Assembly: GCA_001282665.1 (NCBI GenBank)
Contig: LN874946.1
Span: forward strand, 199,389-263,388
DNA: 64,000 bases
Reading direction: 5' to 3'
Source: Clostridiales bacterium mt11
Lineage (GTDB): Bacteria; Bacillota; Clostridia; Tissierellales; Tepidimicrobiaceae
Each line of letters starts with the position of its first letter. The stretch's first letter is position 1. The position numbers and the translations under genes are program-made. Under the pieces are notes generated by a model, which saw nothing but the letters and a program-made list of their open reading frames with translations, was not told the origin of the DNA and made no database searches. Shown here piece by piece: positions 26,005 to 34,410 of this stretch.

Positions 26005-28944
26005 TTGAAAAATAAAAAAATTTTTGTGTTGATTTTTACAACGCTTCTAATTATGCTTAGTTCTACATTAGCTTTTGCAAGTGGTATAGGAGGAGCTGGA
26101 AATACAAGACCCTTAGGGGGAACTCAAATCCAATTTAAAGAAGAATATGACCAAAGAATGGGCTATGGATATAATGGATTTATATTCGTAAAAGACTATA
26201 AAGAAAGTCAATATGGCATATATTCACCAGTAAAATCAGGAGATGCTCAGCCATATCTAACAATGAGAAAGTATCTTAAAGAAAACACCCAAACTTCTTT
26301 AGGTAAAAATGGCGAACATCTTGTAGGAAATACTTGGTGGAGTCAAGTGTCTGGAAAGCCTGATTACAACCTAAAAAAAGGAAGGGTTGACCCAAGAAAA
26401 TGGGGACCTGAGGCATATCAAGGAGATGGTACAGGGACTTATCTTATGACAAACTATACCCCTGCTCAACGCTATGAATATAGATATGCTGGATATACAA
26501 TTGATGGAATAGTTGTAGATAATCCCTTTTTTCCTGCTGACAATTCAGGAGGAGTGAGTCCAGAGCTTAAAAATTGGTACACATTTGACCAGATGAATAA
26601 TTCTTATCCAACATTAAAACACATGCCAACCATATATAATGATGATAATGATAGTGATAAAGCCAAAAGAACTTTTGAGAGATGGTTTGATACAACTGAA
26701 ATTGGAGCAAAATTTAAAGCCAAGGCTCTTCAAAATGGTGCAAAACCAGGTGAAGAGTGGGATTATTGGAATAAAAGAATGGTAATTCTTGCTGACATTG
26801 ATGATGGTGCAGGAATTATAAAGGGTTGGCACAATAGTGGTGGTCGTATGTGGTATCAGACCTTTGCTATTCCAAAACCACCAAAAAACAATATTACTTT
26901 AACAAAGCTTGAACTAATTGACCCAGACACAGGCGAAGTTATTGTAGCTCACACAAGAGAATTAGACCCAAATGATGTTATGAATGTATCTAAAGAAAAT
27001 TTATACTATACGAATTACAATGCTCTTATAGAAAAAGGAAAAATATACAAATTAAGAGCTGAATATTGGTATAATTCAATTCCAGATAAGCCTGGGGATT
27101 TACCAGAGCCAACTAAAACAGGAAGTATAGTTTTAGATAGGCATATTGCATATGATACAACAGCTTCTAAGTATAATACTTTTAATGAAGAATATACCAT
27201 GAAAGATGGTAATGGGTTAACGAGTTATGACAAACCAGTAGTTTTGCAACCTGGCGAAAAAGCTCATTTTGAATGGGACTATGAAATTCCAGATACAGTT
27301 CAAACAAATGGTTCTATCTATGTAAAAGTACCTCCTACCTATACAGAAAAAGGAGATGACTATGTTAGAGGAGACAACTGGTTAAATGTAACTTTCAAGG
27401 TAGCTCAAAATGACATTGGATTTACAAAACCAGTGGAATTATATAACTCTTCAGGCACTAAAGTAAACTTCGTATACCCAAATGAAGCTCATACAGTTAA
27501 GTTTAACATCAAGCATTTCTTAGGAAAAACTGCTATTGGTCTTGACCCTATAAAAAATCCTAAAACAACTATAGATATTGAGATTAGAGATGGGAATAAT
27601 ACTGTTGTTAGGAAGTCAACCATTAGAGCTGATGAAATTTTAAATCCTAATAGTCAGATAACAATGGAAGTTAATAATATAGCTACACCAACTACTATGC
27701 TTAAAGCATGTGCTAAAATAAATGGAGTTCATAAAGAAAAAGGATTAAATAGTAATCCTCAAAATGATACTATTTGTGAAGTATTTGCACAAGCAAAGAA
27801 CTATGCTATTAAAGATTTAAAAGTATCTCCTCATTATATTAATGTACCTGATGGAGTTAATGCAACTACTCAAACTTTAAACTTTAGATTTGTAGTTGCC
27901 CATGAAGGACAAGATGGTTATGGAGATAATCCTATTGTTGTAGTAAGACAAGGAGGAAGAGAAATAGCAAGAGCTTCCGTTTCAGTATCTGCAGGTAAAG
28001 AAATAACAGAAGTATGGCCAATCGCTGTAAACTTAAGATTTGGAAATAACCCATTTGAAGTAGAGGTAAACCCTGCTCCAAGGCAAATCCAAGAATTTAG
28101 AAGTACAGGAGAAGACCCATATGAAGACAATATTAAAAAAGATTCAGTTGTTGTAAGGAGAAACCCTAAATGTATAGAATGTGAAGTAGGTTCAAGAACA
28201 AGAAATACATGGACTGAAATATTTGATATGCATGAACACCTTGCACATAGAGAATATTACACTTGCTGTCGTAGAACAAGCGATGGAGGAACTACTTGTA
28301 GCACTTGTTCAAGATGTGTAACTGACAGCGATAGATATTGGACAGAAATAAAGAACTTCTATGAAGAATATAAAATAGAACATGTTTATTTTAGAAGCAA
28401 ATGGAGTAAAGACACAAGAGGTGGAGATGGTTGGGTAGACCTTTTAACAAGCGAAGGTAAAATCAAAGCTGGTTATGGTTTTGAATTAAAAATAGTTACA
28501 AAATACGAAACCAACAGAGGAAGTATTCCACCAGTTCCAAATACTTGGAGAAGAGATTGTAGTTATCTTTCAAGATATCCAGGTATAGGACATGTGACAA
28601 ATCCTAATATAATTTCTTTAAAGATGCCATATGGAGATGGGTTTGGAAACAATGTTTGTTATATCTTAGACGCTGAAAATTCAAGAGGAGCATGGGACAA
28701 TAATTCAAAAGAATATCAGCTACCATATAGAGATTCTTTCAATATTAAAACAGAAAGAAAAATTTATATAAATGAAAATGCAAGACCAGGTATTCAAAAG
28801 CTTGAAATAGTAACAGAAAAGTTTGATGGATATGACCCAGATGCACCTGTAAATATTTCAAACAAGAGAACTTTACAAGATTGCAAAACAGTTCAATTTG
28901 AGATATTAGCGAATGATGATTTAAAAACTCATATAGTACAGTAA
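26005..28944 (+). CDS. Large secreted protein with cysteine cluster, unknown function
   Basis: A 979-residue protein. The ribosome site AAAGGAGG fits TTG 26005 better than the adjacent TTG 26002. A Sec signal peptide covers residues 1-26 (ending AFASG). Residues 30-300 are Tyr/Gly/Trp-rich (MWYQTF, EWDYWNKRM). Residues 300-720 are beta-rich with Pro/Asp linkers, suggesting Ig-like modules (GEKAHFEWDYEIP). A cysteine cluster occupies about 724-772 (CIECE, YTCCRR, CSTCSRC), and further Cys pairs follow. No known catalytic motif is seen. Probably an extracellular or wall-attached structural or binding protein. No LPXTG anchor or S-layer repeat is seen at the C-terminus. Confidence 0.8.
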   Translation: MKNKKIFVLIFTTLLIMLSSTLAFASGIGGAGNTRPLGGTQIQFKEEYDQRMGYGYNGFIFVKDYKESQYGIYSPVKSGDAQPYLTMRKYLKENTQTSLGKNGEHLVGNTWWSQVSGKPDYNLKKGRVDPRKWGPEAYQGDGTGTYLMTNYTPAQRYEYRYAGYTIDGIVVDNPFFPADNSGGVSPELKNWYTFDQMNNSYPTLKHMPTIYNDDNDSDKAKRTFERWFDTTEIGAKFKAKALQNGAKPGEEWDYWNKRMVILADIDDGAGIIKGWHNSGGRMWYQTFAIPKPPKNNITLTKLELIDPDTGEVIVAHTRELDPNDVMNVSKENLYYTNYNALIEKGKIYKLRAEYWYNSIPDKPGDLPEPTKTGSIVLDRHIAYDTTASKYNTFNEEYTMKDGNGLTSYDKPVVLQPGEKAHFEWDYEIPDTVQTNGSIYVKVPPTYTEKGDDYVRGDNWLNVTFKVAQNDIGFTKPVELYNSSGTKVNFVYPNEAHTVKFNIKHFLGKTAIGLDPIKNPKTTIDIEIRDGNNTVVRKSTIRADEILNPNSQITMEVNNIATPTTMLKACAKINGVHKEKGLNSNPQNDTICEVFAQAKNYAIKDLKVSPHYINVPDGVNATTQTLNFRFVVAHEGQDGYGDNPIVVVRQGGREIARASVSVSAGKEITEVWPIAVNLRFGNNPFEVEVNPAPRQIQEFRSTGEDPYEDNIKKDSVVVRRNPKCIECEVGSRTRNTWTEIFDMHEHLAHREYYTCCRRTSDGGTTCSTCSRCVTDSDRYWTEIKNFYEEYKIEHVYFRSKWSKDTRGGDGWVDLLTSEGKIKAGYGFELKIVTKYETNRGSIPPVPNTWRRDCSYLSRYPGIGHVTNPNIISLKMPYGDGFGNNVCYILDAENSRGAWDNNSKEYQLPYRDSFNIKTERKIYINENARPGIQKLEIVTEKFDGYDPDAPVNISNKRTLQDCKTVQFEILANDDLKTHIVQ

Positions 28945-28977
28945 GATATAGACAATGGAAAAGATAGGGTTAAGTAT

Positions 28978-29015
28978 TAAGGACTAAGGGTTAAAGCTCT
29001 TAGTTCTTTTCTTAT
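28978..29015 (+). terminator. Terminator after the large secreted protein gene
   Basis: GGACTAAG and CTTAGTTC arms enclose a GGTTAAAGCT loop and are followed by TTTTC. It belongs to the same hairpin family as 25471 and 33003. Confidence 0.75.
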
Positions 29016-29025
29016 ATAAAAAACT

Positions 29026-29055
29026 TTGTCTTCTAACTTTTATAAAAGGTATAAT
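29026..29055 (+). promoter_or_regulatory. Promoter of the small-protein pair at 29075-29450
   Basis: TTGTCT (29026-29031) and TATAAT (29050-29055) with 18-base spacing, directly after the preceding terminator and 20 bases before the start codon. Confidence 0.65.
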
Positions 29056-29074
29056 AAACATAAGGGAGATTGTT

Positions 29075-29281
29075 ATGAATGCAGATGATTTATTAAATAA
29101 AATAGCTCAAAGAATGGGTGCAAAAGTTGTAACATGGACAGATGTTAATAATGCTATAGACCAAAATATTTCTTTTGGGATGCTTATGGACATAGATACT
29201 TATTTCACAGAAGAAGAAAGAGATATACTTAGACAAAAAACTTTTATCGGGGGATATAAATTCAAGGAAAAACAGGATTAA
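29075..29281 (+). CDS. Small protein of an island-specific family (member B)
   Basis: A 68-residue protein (NKIAQRMGAKVVTWTDVNNAI at its N-terminus). Its C-terminus KFKEKQD is identical to that of the next small protein, and its N-terminus shares IAxRMGxKxV. It has a clear promoter upstream. Function unknown. Confidence 0.6.
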   Translation: MNADDLLNKIAQRMGAKVVTWTDVNNAIDQNISFGMLMDIDTYFTEEERDILRQKTFIGGYKFKEKQD

Positions 29282-29294
29282 GGAGTGGTTAGAT

Positions 29295-29450
29295 ATGGAT
29301 TTAGAGCATAGAAATAAGCTTAATAAAATAGCTGAAAAAATGGGAGTAAAAATAGTCCCTGTAAAAAATCTTAATGATATATATATAAAGTGTGATGGAT
29401 TTACAATGATTACAAACTATAGTAGTAAATTTAAAGAAAAGCAGGATTAA
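29295..29450 (+). CDS. Small protein of an island-specific family (member C)
   Basis: A 51-residue protein starting at ATG 29295 with ribosome site AAGGAGTGG. It is clearly a paralogue of the preceding 68-residue protein: both share NKIAxxMGxK near the start and KFKEKQD at the end. It lies 13 bases after member B, so the two are co-transcribed. Function unknown. Confidence 0.6.
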   Translation: MDLEHRNKLNKIAEKMGVKIVPVKNLNDIYIKCDGFTMITNYSSKFKEKQD

Positions 29451-29465
29451 ATGATAAGTTTTTAG

Positions 29466-29507
29466 GTAAAACCAATAGAGTTAGTTTCCTAACATCATTG
29501 GTTTTAC
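29466..29507. repeat. Long hairpin after the small-protein pair
   Basis: GTAAAACCAAT (29466-29476) pairs perfectly with ATTGGTTTTAC (29497-29507). Inside, GTTAG and CTAAC pair around TTTC. No T-run follows, so it is not an obvious terminator. It may end the transcript or be a trace of a small mobile element. Confidence 0.65.
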
Positions 29508-29779
29508 TGGATTTGAGGGTGTTTTAGCATTGATTTCCTATGAGGATTTTGATACAATATAACATATGAGAAAAGTAAAATATGAAATAAGTTTTTCACA
29601 AAAAAAGTAGAAGCCCTTGGAGGCTTCTATTGCTATTTAAGGGGTAAAAAGTTATATTCCTAACTCTATTAACCTTTATTTTATTATAGTTATATTTGTG
29701 GTTAAAGTGCCTAAGATATAAGGTTATAAAAAATAAAGGATGTTTTTAAAACAACTATAAACTAAGGAGGAAAAATATT
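29508..29779. other. Non-coding stretch with a second hairpin
   Basis: No gene is seen. TAGAAGCC (29608-29615) and GGCTTCTA (29622-29629) form a perfect 8-bp stem with a 6-base loop, without a strong T-run. The rest is AT-rich sequence leading to a strong ribosome site at 29763-29770. Confidence 0.5.
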
Positions 29780-29824
29780 ATGGTTAAAGGTTTAAAAATA
29801 AAACGAAAAAGAAAAAATGAATAG
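29780..29824 (+). CDS. Possible 14-residue basic peptide
   Basis: ATG 29780 follows the near-ideal ribosome site AAGGAGG and opens a 14-codon frame rich in Lys/Arg (KIKRKRKNE at the end). It could be a leader peptide or chance. Only the ribosome site supports it. Confidence 0.25.
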   Translation: MVKGLKIKRKRKNE

Positions 29825-30015
29825 ATTTAAAAGACTGGTACGGGAGACAGAAGTCAACTTAAAGGAAATAATAAGGCAAATTTGAGAAGATGAAAAAATC
29901 AAAAAAATTGACTACTTTTTCTATTTCAAAGAGAAAGGAAATCAGGGAGTTGTGGATGAACTCCTTTCATATTTTTGAGATGCATAGAAGTTTTAGAAAA
30001 AAGGAGGATTTTTTA

Positions 30016-30204
30016 ATGAAAACAAATTTTGAGGAACATAAGATGAATATGCTCAATAAGGCTATAGAAACTGGAACTAAACAAGAACTAAGTAGAAGAA
30101 TGGAACCATGTAATGATATAAATGAGGAATGTAATTGGGATGGTATAATTTCTTTTATTTACCCTGATGGTAGTATTAAGGAAGAAAGGAATCATTTTTA
30201 TTAA
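30016..30204 (+). CDS. Small hypothetical protein
   Basis: The frame is open from 29890, but the ribosome site AAAAAGGAGG sits just before ATG 30016, giving 62 residues starting MKTNFEEHKMNML. It contains two Cys (EPCNDINEECNW) and ends in a segment IISFIYPDGSIKEERNH. No family recognised. The sequence between 29890 and 30015 includes a hairpin (GGAGTT/AACTCC) and is more likely leader than coding. Confidence 0.5.
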   Translation: MKTNFEEHKMNMLNKAIETGTKQELSRRMEPCNDINEECNWDGIISFIYPDGSIKEERNHFY

Positions 30205-30237
30205 AAAAGTGATTTATTAAAAAGGGGAGAAAATAAG

Positions 30238-30591
30238 ATGGCATTAGGAGAAAAATTGATTAAAATATGTGAAGATATGTCAGAAGATATGTTAGTAGAG
30301 GTTATTAACTTTGCAGAATATGTACAGCATAAAAACGATGTACAAGATAATTTTAAGGGGGAAGAAATTGAAATGGAAAAAGAAAAGTTAATGAGATTCA
30401 AAAGTTTAGTTAAGGAGACAAATGAAGGAATTAAGGAAATTATCAAGTTAGTTAGAGAAGATGCAGTGATAAGTAAAATTGACTCCTTTGACATTTTTAG
30501 GGAAGAAGGCAACAGTTATATTGTTGCTGACCTTCTTGCAGATTTCCAGGATGCCATAAATATATTAGACAACTTAGAAAAAGAAGCTTAG
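30238..30591 (+). CDS. Small helical protein (DUF2281-like start)
   Basis: A 117-residue acidic, helical protein with ribosome site AAGGGGAGA. Residues 12-30 (DMLVEVINFAEYVQHK) resemble the helix found at the start of DUF2281 and antitoxin-like proteins, and the remainder is coiled-coil-like. No partner toxin is adjacent, so function is unknown. Confidence 0.5.
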   Translation: MALGEKLIKICEDMSEDMLVEVINFAEYVQHKNDVQDNFKGEEIEMEKEKLMRFKSLVKETNEGIKEIIKLVREDAVISKIDSFDIFREEGNSYIVADLLADFQDAINILDNLEKEA

Positions 30592-30606
30592 CAGCTTCTT
30601 TTTTTT
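30581..30606 (+). terminator. Terminator overlapping the end of the 30238 gene
   Basis: AAGAAGCT and AGCTTCTT form a perfect 8-bp stem with a 4-base loop, followed by TTTTTT. The stop codon TAG lies within the hairpin. Confidence 0.9.
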
Positions 30607-30692
30607 ATACCTAAAATTCTGTTATTTTTCTATGATATTTGCATATAAGAAAGAGAAATCTGTTTTGTCATATCCTATTTCAATTTATACAT

Positions 30693-30947
30693 CTTAGTTC
30701 CCTGTAAGGAACTAAGCTATAGATAAGCATATAAAAGGAACTGACATCTTACGATGTCGGGAACGCAGACCTCACTCCACGCCTATTCACTTTCGTTCAT
30801 AGGTTCGCTTCGGAAAAATCGCACAAGTGCGACCGCAACAAGTTGCTTTTTTCCTTGCCGTTCCGTTCGGTCTGCCAGAGGCCTAAAATAAATCTCACCC
30901 ATAAAGGGTTCAATTTATTTATTGTTGCAAGAAACGCAACAATAAAT
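30693..30947. repeat. Hairpin-dense non-coding region (candidate origin or transfer site)
   Basis: In 255 bases there are at least six perfect inverted repeats: CTTAGTTCC/GGAACTAAG (30693-30716), GACATC/GATGTC (30743-30758), CCTAT/ATAGG (around 30782-30803), TCGCAC/GTGCGA (30819-30832), GCAAC/GTTGC (30835-30846, then TTTTTT) and ATTTATTGTTGC/GCAACAATAAAT (30917-30947). It is more GC-rich than its surroundings, lacks a convincing gene, and precedes a replication-relaxation-like gene. This pattern fits a replication or transfer origin or a structured RNA, but no specific type is recognised. Confidence 0.6.
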
Positions 30948-31005
30948 AACAAAAAACAAATATCAGCTTCGCAAAAAATACAAAAGCTAATGGAGGTGTC
31001 CCAAT

Positions 31006-31617
31006 ATAGCAAAAGGAAGAAAATCTAAATATATTAATAAAATAACAACAAAAGATACAAATATGTTAAAGGCTTTTTCCAGATGTGGCTATTTAGATTT
31101 AAAAATGATTAAAGAAAATCTAAAAATAGCAGATAGAAGAATAACAAATTTTCAAAGAGATGGTTATATAGAAAAAGTATCTTATTTAAATAAAGAAACT
31201 AAAAATGCAGAATTTTCCTACAGACTTACGGAAAAAGGGAAAGACCTATGCACCAATCAACTTAATATAGAAAATTTTTATAGAAGTTCATCTCCTGTTC
31301 ATGATTTAGTTCTGGCTAAGAATTATTTTTCTATAAAAGAAGAATATAGGGATTCTTGGATAACAGAGAGCCAATTTAGAAATATGTTTCAGCAACATAT
31401 GAATAAGTTACAAGTCAATGACCATGACAAATGGCAAGAACTTAATAATCTTTGGGAAGAAAACCTAATATCACCTCCTGATGGAGGATATATAACCAAT
31501 ACTGGTACTGTAATAGCTGTAGAAATAGTAACCAGTTCATATAGAAAAGAAGAAATTAAAGCAAAAGAAATATTTGCAAAAACGCTCAAAATCCAATACA
31601 ACCAACTTAGAACATAG
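31006..31617 (+). CDS. Replication-relaxation-like winged-helix protein
   Basis: The conserved frame has its first ATG at 31063, but it is open back to a stop at 30988. The ribosome site TGGAGGTG (30990-30997) lies 9 bases before an ATA codon at 31006, giving a natural N-terminus (AKGRKSKYINK) and 203 residues. The N-terminal wHTH contains NLKIADRRITNFQRDGYIEKV, followed by SPVHDLVLAKNYF and a C-terminal GTVIAVEIVTSSYRKEE strand, which matches the layout of replication-relaxation family proteins of plasmids and integrative elements. The non-standard start is inferred. Confidence 0.6.
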   Translation: MAKGRKSKYINKITTKDTNMLKAFSRCGYLDLKMIKENLKIADRRITNFQRDGYIEKVSYLNKETKNAEFSYRLTEKGKDLCTNQLNIENFYRSSSPVHDLVLAKNYFSIKEEYRDSWITESQFRNMFQQHMNKLQVNDHDKWQELNNLWEENLISPPDGGYITNTGTVIAVEIVTSSYRKEEIKAKEIFAKTLKIQYNQLRT

Positions 31618-31637
31618 AGAGGAGGAAATAAGTATAA

Positions 31638-32552
31638 ATGATAACAAATAGAGCGAAAGAAGAGGCTTGTAGAGCCTTAGAAGCTTACTTGAAACTTATA
31701 TATCATTTTGGTAAAGGAGTAATGCTTGTAGTGCATATACAGCGTTATATGGAGCATTTAGACGGTAAGAATAAGACGAGCGTATGGAGAGATTTAAGAG
31801 AGCTACAATCCAAGGAAATAATAGATGTTCATAAAATTCACAATAACAGTTATATAAAGCTAAAGAAATATGCATTAAGATATCCTTTAAATAAAAGTAG
31901 TGCAAAGGATACAAAATCGGTTAAATATGGATTCGCAACAATAAAGAAATCTCTTTTTATCAATGAACTTATTTTACAATATCCATTGCGAGGTTCAAAT
32001 ATAGAGGAACTAATAGATTACTATTCCAGCAATACAACTTTCATTAATAAGGACAAGCAAAATACAGCTATTCTAAGTAATCTTTTGGAAAAATTTAATA
32101 GCCTTGAACTAAAAAGAGAAATAGAAAATTTAAGTGACATATACATTCAACAAATGAAAAGGTTACAAAGTAAAGCTCAAGTTATTGGAGTAAAAAAAAG
32201 AAATGGATTTAATTTAAACAATATGCAAAGTAGAAATATCTACATTAGTTCTATAAAAGAAAATACAATAAATGTAGTATTTTTAGATATAAACGATAGT
32301 TATACAGCAAGAAAAATGGCAGAAAATTTTCAGTGTGTATATGAGTATTTGCGTATTATATTTCCAGAAAATATGAGATTAAAATTTACAGTGATTGTTT
32401 CTGACGAGGAAAATGAGATGAAAATACAAAAACAGATTCCAAAATTAAATCAGTGTTTAAAAGATAAGCAAATTGATAATTGTTTTAAGATACGAATAAA
32501 AAATTTAGATTTACGAGCAAAATTATTCAGCAATGTCAAAATTCTGTTATAA
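31638..32552 (+). CDS. Winged-helix protein, partner of the replication-relaxation gene
   Basis: A 304-residue protein 20 bases after the previous gene, with GAGGAGG ribosome site. Residues 15-75 look like a winged helix (TSVWRDLRELQSKEIIDVHKI). The rest is helical and basic, with no recognised family. Paired with the preceding gene it probably acts in replication, maintenance or regulation of the element. Confidence 0.55.
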   Translation: MITNRAKEEACRALEAYLKLIYHFGKGVMLVVHIQRYMEHLDGKNKTSVWRDLRELQSKEIIDVHKIHNNSYIKLKKYALRYPLNKSSAKDTKSVKYGFATIKKSLFINELILQYPLRGSNIEELIDYYSSNTTFINKDKQNTAILSNLLEKFNSLELKREIENLSDIYIQQMKRLQSKAQVIGVKKRNGFNLNNMQSRNIYISSIKENTINVVFLDINDSYTARKMAENFQCVYEYLRIIFPENMRLKFTVIVSDEENEMKIQKQIPKLNQCLKDKQIDNCFKIRIKNLDLRAKLFSNVKILL

Positions 32553-32597
32553 TCATGTTAAGGATTAAGGGATAATAATGTAGGGGAGGTTGAGAAT

Positions 32598-32762
32598 ATG
32601 GAAAATAAAACTAATGAAGCAATATATAAGGAAAGAGTAAGAGTATTAAAAGAGTTGTTATCATTGGGGATGGAATTTTCAATAGAAATTTTGGAAGATA
32701 TATCAGGATTAACAAGGGAGCAGATAGAGGAAGTTAAGAAAGGATTAAGTAGCAAGGAGTAA
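32598..32762 (+). CDS. Small protein with Rpn/PD-(D/E)XK-type C-terminal helix signature
   Basis: A 54-residue protein from ATG 32598 with ribosome site AGGGGAGG. Its sequence (KELLSLGMEFSIEILEDI then SGLTREQIEEVKKGL) resembles the C-terminal tail of Rpn-family recombination nucleases and related short regulators. It may be a stand-alone helix-turn-helix-like regulator or the remnant of a nuclease gene. Confidence 0.5.
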   Translation: MENKTNEAIYKERVRVLKELLSLGMEFSIEILEDISGLTREQIEEVKKGLSSKE

Positions 32763-32771
32763 GTAAGAAGA

Positions 32772-32978
32772 TAGAAACTATAGACAATTTCGATAATTTG
32801 CTATTATTTTCTTTAGGTTTGTATATTATATAAAAAAATAAAAAAGGATAGATTAGATAATTTTGTGGAGAGACACGAATACATGTCAGAAGAAGATTGG
32901 TACGAGCAAGTAGAGTTGTTTGAGGAACTTAAGGAACATTGTGAAAAAATCTTAGGTAAAGGTTTTTTCAAAAAGTAG
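32772..32978 (+). pseudogene. Broken small membrane-protein gene (uncertain)
   Basis: One frame encodes a hydrophobic start (NLLLFSLGLYII, ending about 32832). After a frame change in an A-rich run, the next frame continues as KKIKKDRLDNFVERHEYM and then SEEDWYEQVELFEELKEH to the stop at 32976-32978. Together they would make a plausible single-span membrane protein. Only the part from ATG 32883 (31 residues) is an uninterrupted ATG frame. It is either a frameshifted gene or two tiny unrelated frames. Confidence 0.3.
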
Positions 32979-33002
32979 TAAAAAAGTAAATTAGGAACAA
33001 GG

Positions 33003-33040
33003 AAAAAAGGATTAAGGGTTAAGGCTCTTAATCTTTTTTA
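33003..33040 (+). terminator. Terminator before the second CuAO-N-domain gene
   Basis: AAAAGGATTAAG and CTTAATCTTTTT arms around a GGTTAAGGCT loop, then TTTT. It is of the same sequence family as the hairpins at 25471 and 28978. Confidence 0.8.
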
Positions 33041-33169
33041 TAAAAAAATACAGGGGGGGAGGAAATTAATGCATAATGGCATAATATCAACACTATAAAA
33101 AATATGAAAAACATGGTAAAATAATACTCGTATTTATTAAAATATAGATAATCATAAAGGAGACGAGAC

Positions 33170-34165
33170 ATGAAGAAACAAACAAAAATCTTAACCCTTG
33201 TTGCCTTATTGGCAATATTATTAATTCCAGTAGCTACATATGCAAGTAGTGCCTTAGACCAGCAGGTCTCTGTTTTCATTGATGGTAAGCCTGTTCAATT
33301 CAACAACGACCTTGGATATCCTATTGTAGAGAATGGTAGAACATTAGTACCTATTCGTATCATCTCAGAAGACATGGGTTATGAGGTTAAATGGGACAAC
33401 CCTACTCAAAAGGTAACTATTTCTGATGCGAACACTAAAATCGAGTTCAAAATCGGTGATAGCACTGCTTTGATTAATGGTAAGAGAGTTCCTATTGACA
33501 CAAGGGAAGATGCTAATGGTAAGGTTGTTCAGGTAGACACTAAGGCTCGATTGATTAACTCAAGGACTTATGTTCCTATCCGTTTCATCACTGAGAACTT
33601 TGGTGGCACTGTAGATTGGAAGATTCAAGGAAAGACATTGTATGTTTACATTGTTAGGGGAGAATCTTCCACACCTACTCCAAGCGTAGGTAGCATTCCT
33701 GGTACTGCTGACTATTCACCAAATGGCTATGTAGAGAATGTTAAGAAGGTTTCTGAATTCTTTGGAACTGCTCTTAACAAGAATTATTCAAGCAATACGA
33801 TGGCATATTTTGACCCTATTGGTGGAGGTATGGACACTGGTTTCCTTTATGTAGTAGACAGACCAGGTGAAGATTGTGATGTTTTGGTTGTAGTGAAGAA
33901 TTGGTACTTTGATAGTGATGCAGGAACTCCTATGGAGAAAGAACTTAAGACTATTCCTGTAATGACAAAAGAAATTCTTCGCTTCTATCTGCCAGACGGA
34001 TACGAAAAGCTCTACAAAATCATTGATGATGGTTATAATTGGAGATGGGATGATGCATCTAAGTATGTAAACAAAGATATCTCAAACCTAATTGGTAGTA
34101 GCAAACAAGTTGAGCTTGTTGATAGTACGGGTGCTCTCCATATCAAGATTGGTACTGGTAAGTAG
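33170..34165 (+). CDS. Secreted protein with tandem copper-amine-oxidase N-terminal-type domains (paralogue)
   Basis: A 331-residue paralogue of the 24472 protein with the same order: signal peptide (residues 1-25, ending YASS), two Cu_amine_oxidN1 modules (GRTLVPIRIISEDMGY and SRTYVPIRFITENFGG), a Ser/Thr/Pro linker and a C-terminal domain with YNWRWDDASKYVNKDIS. The genes share long identical DNA runs in the first module, but are more diverged elsewhere. Its codons use more C at third positions than neighbours. The ribosome site AAAGGAGA is good. Likely exported. Confidence 0.85.
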   Translation: MKKQTKILTLVALLAILLIPVATYASSALDQQVSVFIDGKPVQFNNDLGYPIVENGRTLVPIRIISEDMGYEVKWDNPTQKVTISDANTKIEFKIGDSTALINGKRVPIDTREDANGKVVQVDTKARLINSRTYVPIRFITENFGGTVDWKIQGKTLYVYIVRGESSTPTPSVGSIPGTADYSPNGYVENVKKVSEFFGTALNKNYSSNTMAYFDPIGGGMDTGFLYVVDRPGEDCDVLVVVKNWYFDSDAGTPMEKELKTIPVMTKEILRFYLPDGYEKLYKIIDDGYNWRWDDASKYVNKDISNLIGSSKQVELVDSTGALHIKIGTGK

Positions 34166-34286
34166 ACTATAAGTAGGATTAAGTAGGAAAGGGATTAATG
34201 ATAGAAATGCAGGCATAAGGGAAAAGGAGTAAGGGTTAAGAAGAAAAATAGGAATAAGTAAATAAGAAATTAAAGATGAAGGAAAA

Positions 34287-34319
34287 GAAAGGGATAAAGT
34301 GTAACCCCTTTCTTTTTTT
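34287..34319 (+). terminator. Terminator after the second CuAO-N-domain gene
   Basis: GAAAGGG and CCCTTTC form the stem, with TTTTTTT following. The region 34166-34286 holds no gene, only AT-rich sequence with GGATTAAG-like words. Confidence 0.85.
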
Positions 34320-34410
34320 ACTATAAGTTATTATATCCTCCTGTAAACATAAGATATAGAAATCAAGAAGTAAGGTTTCTAAATTAGAAAATGCAAAGGA
34401 GGATATTGAA

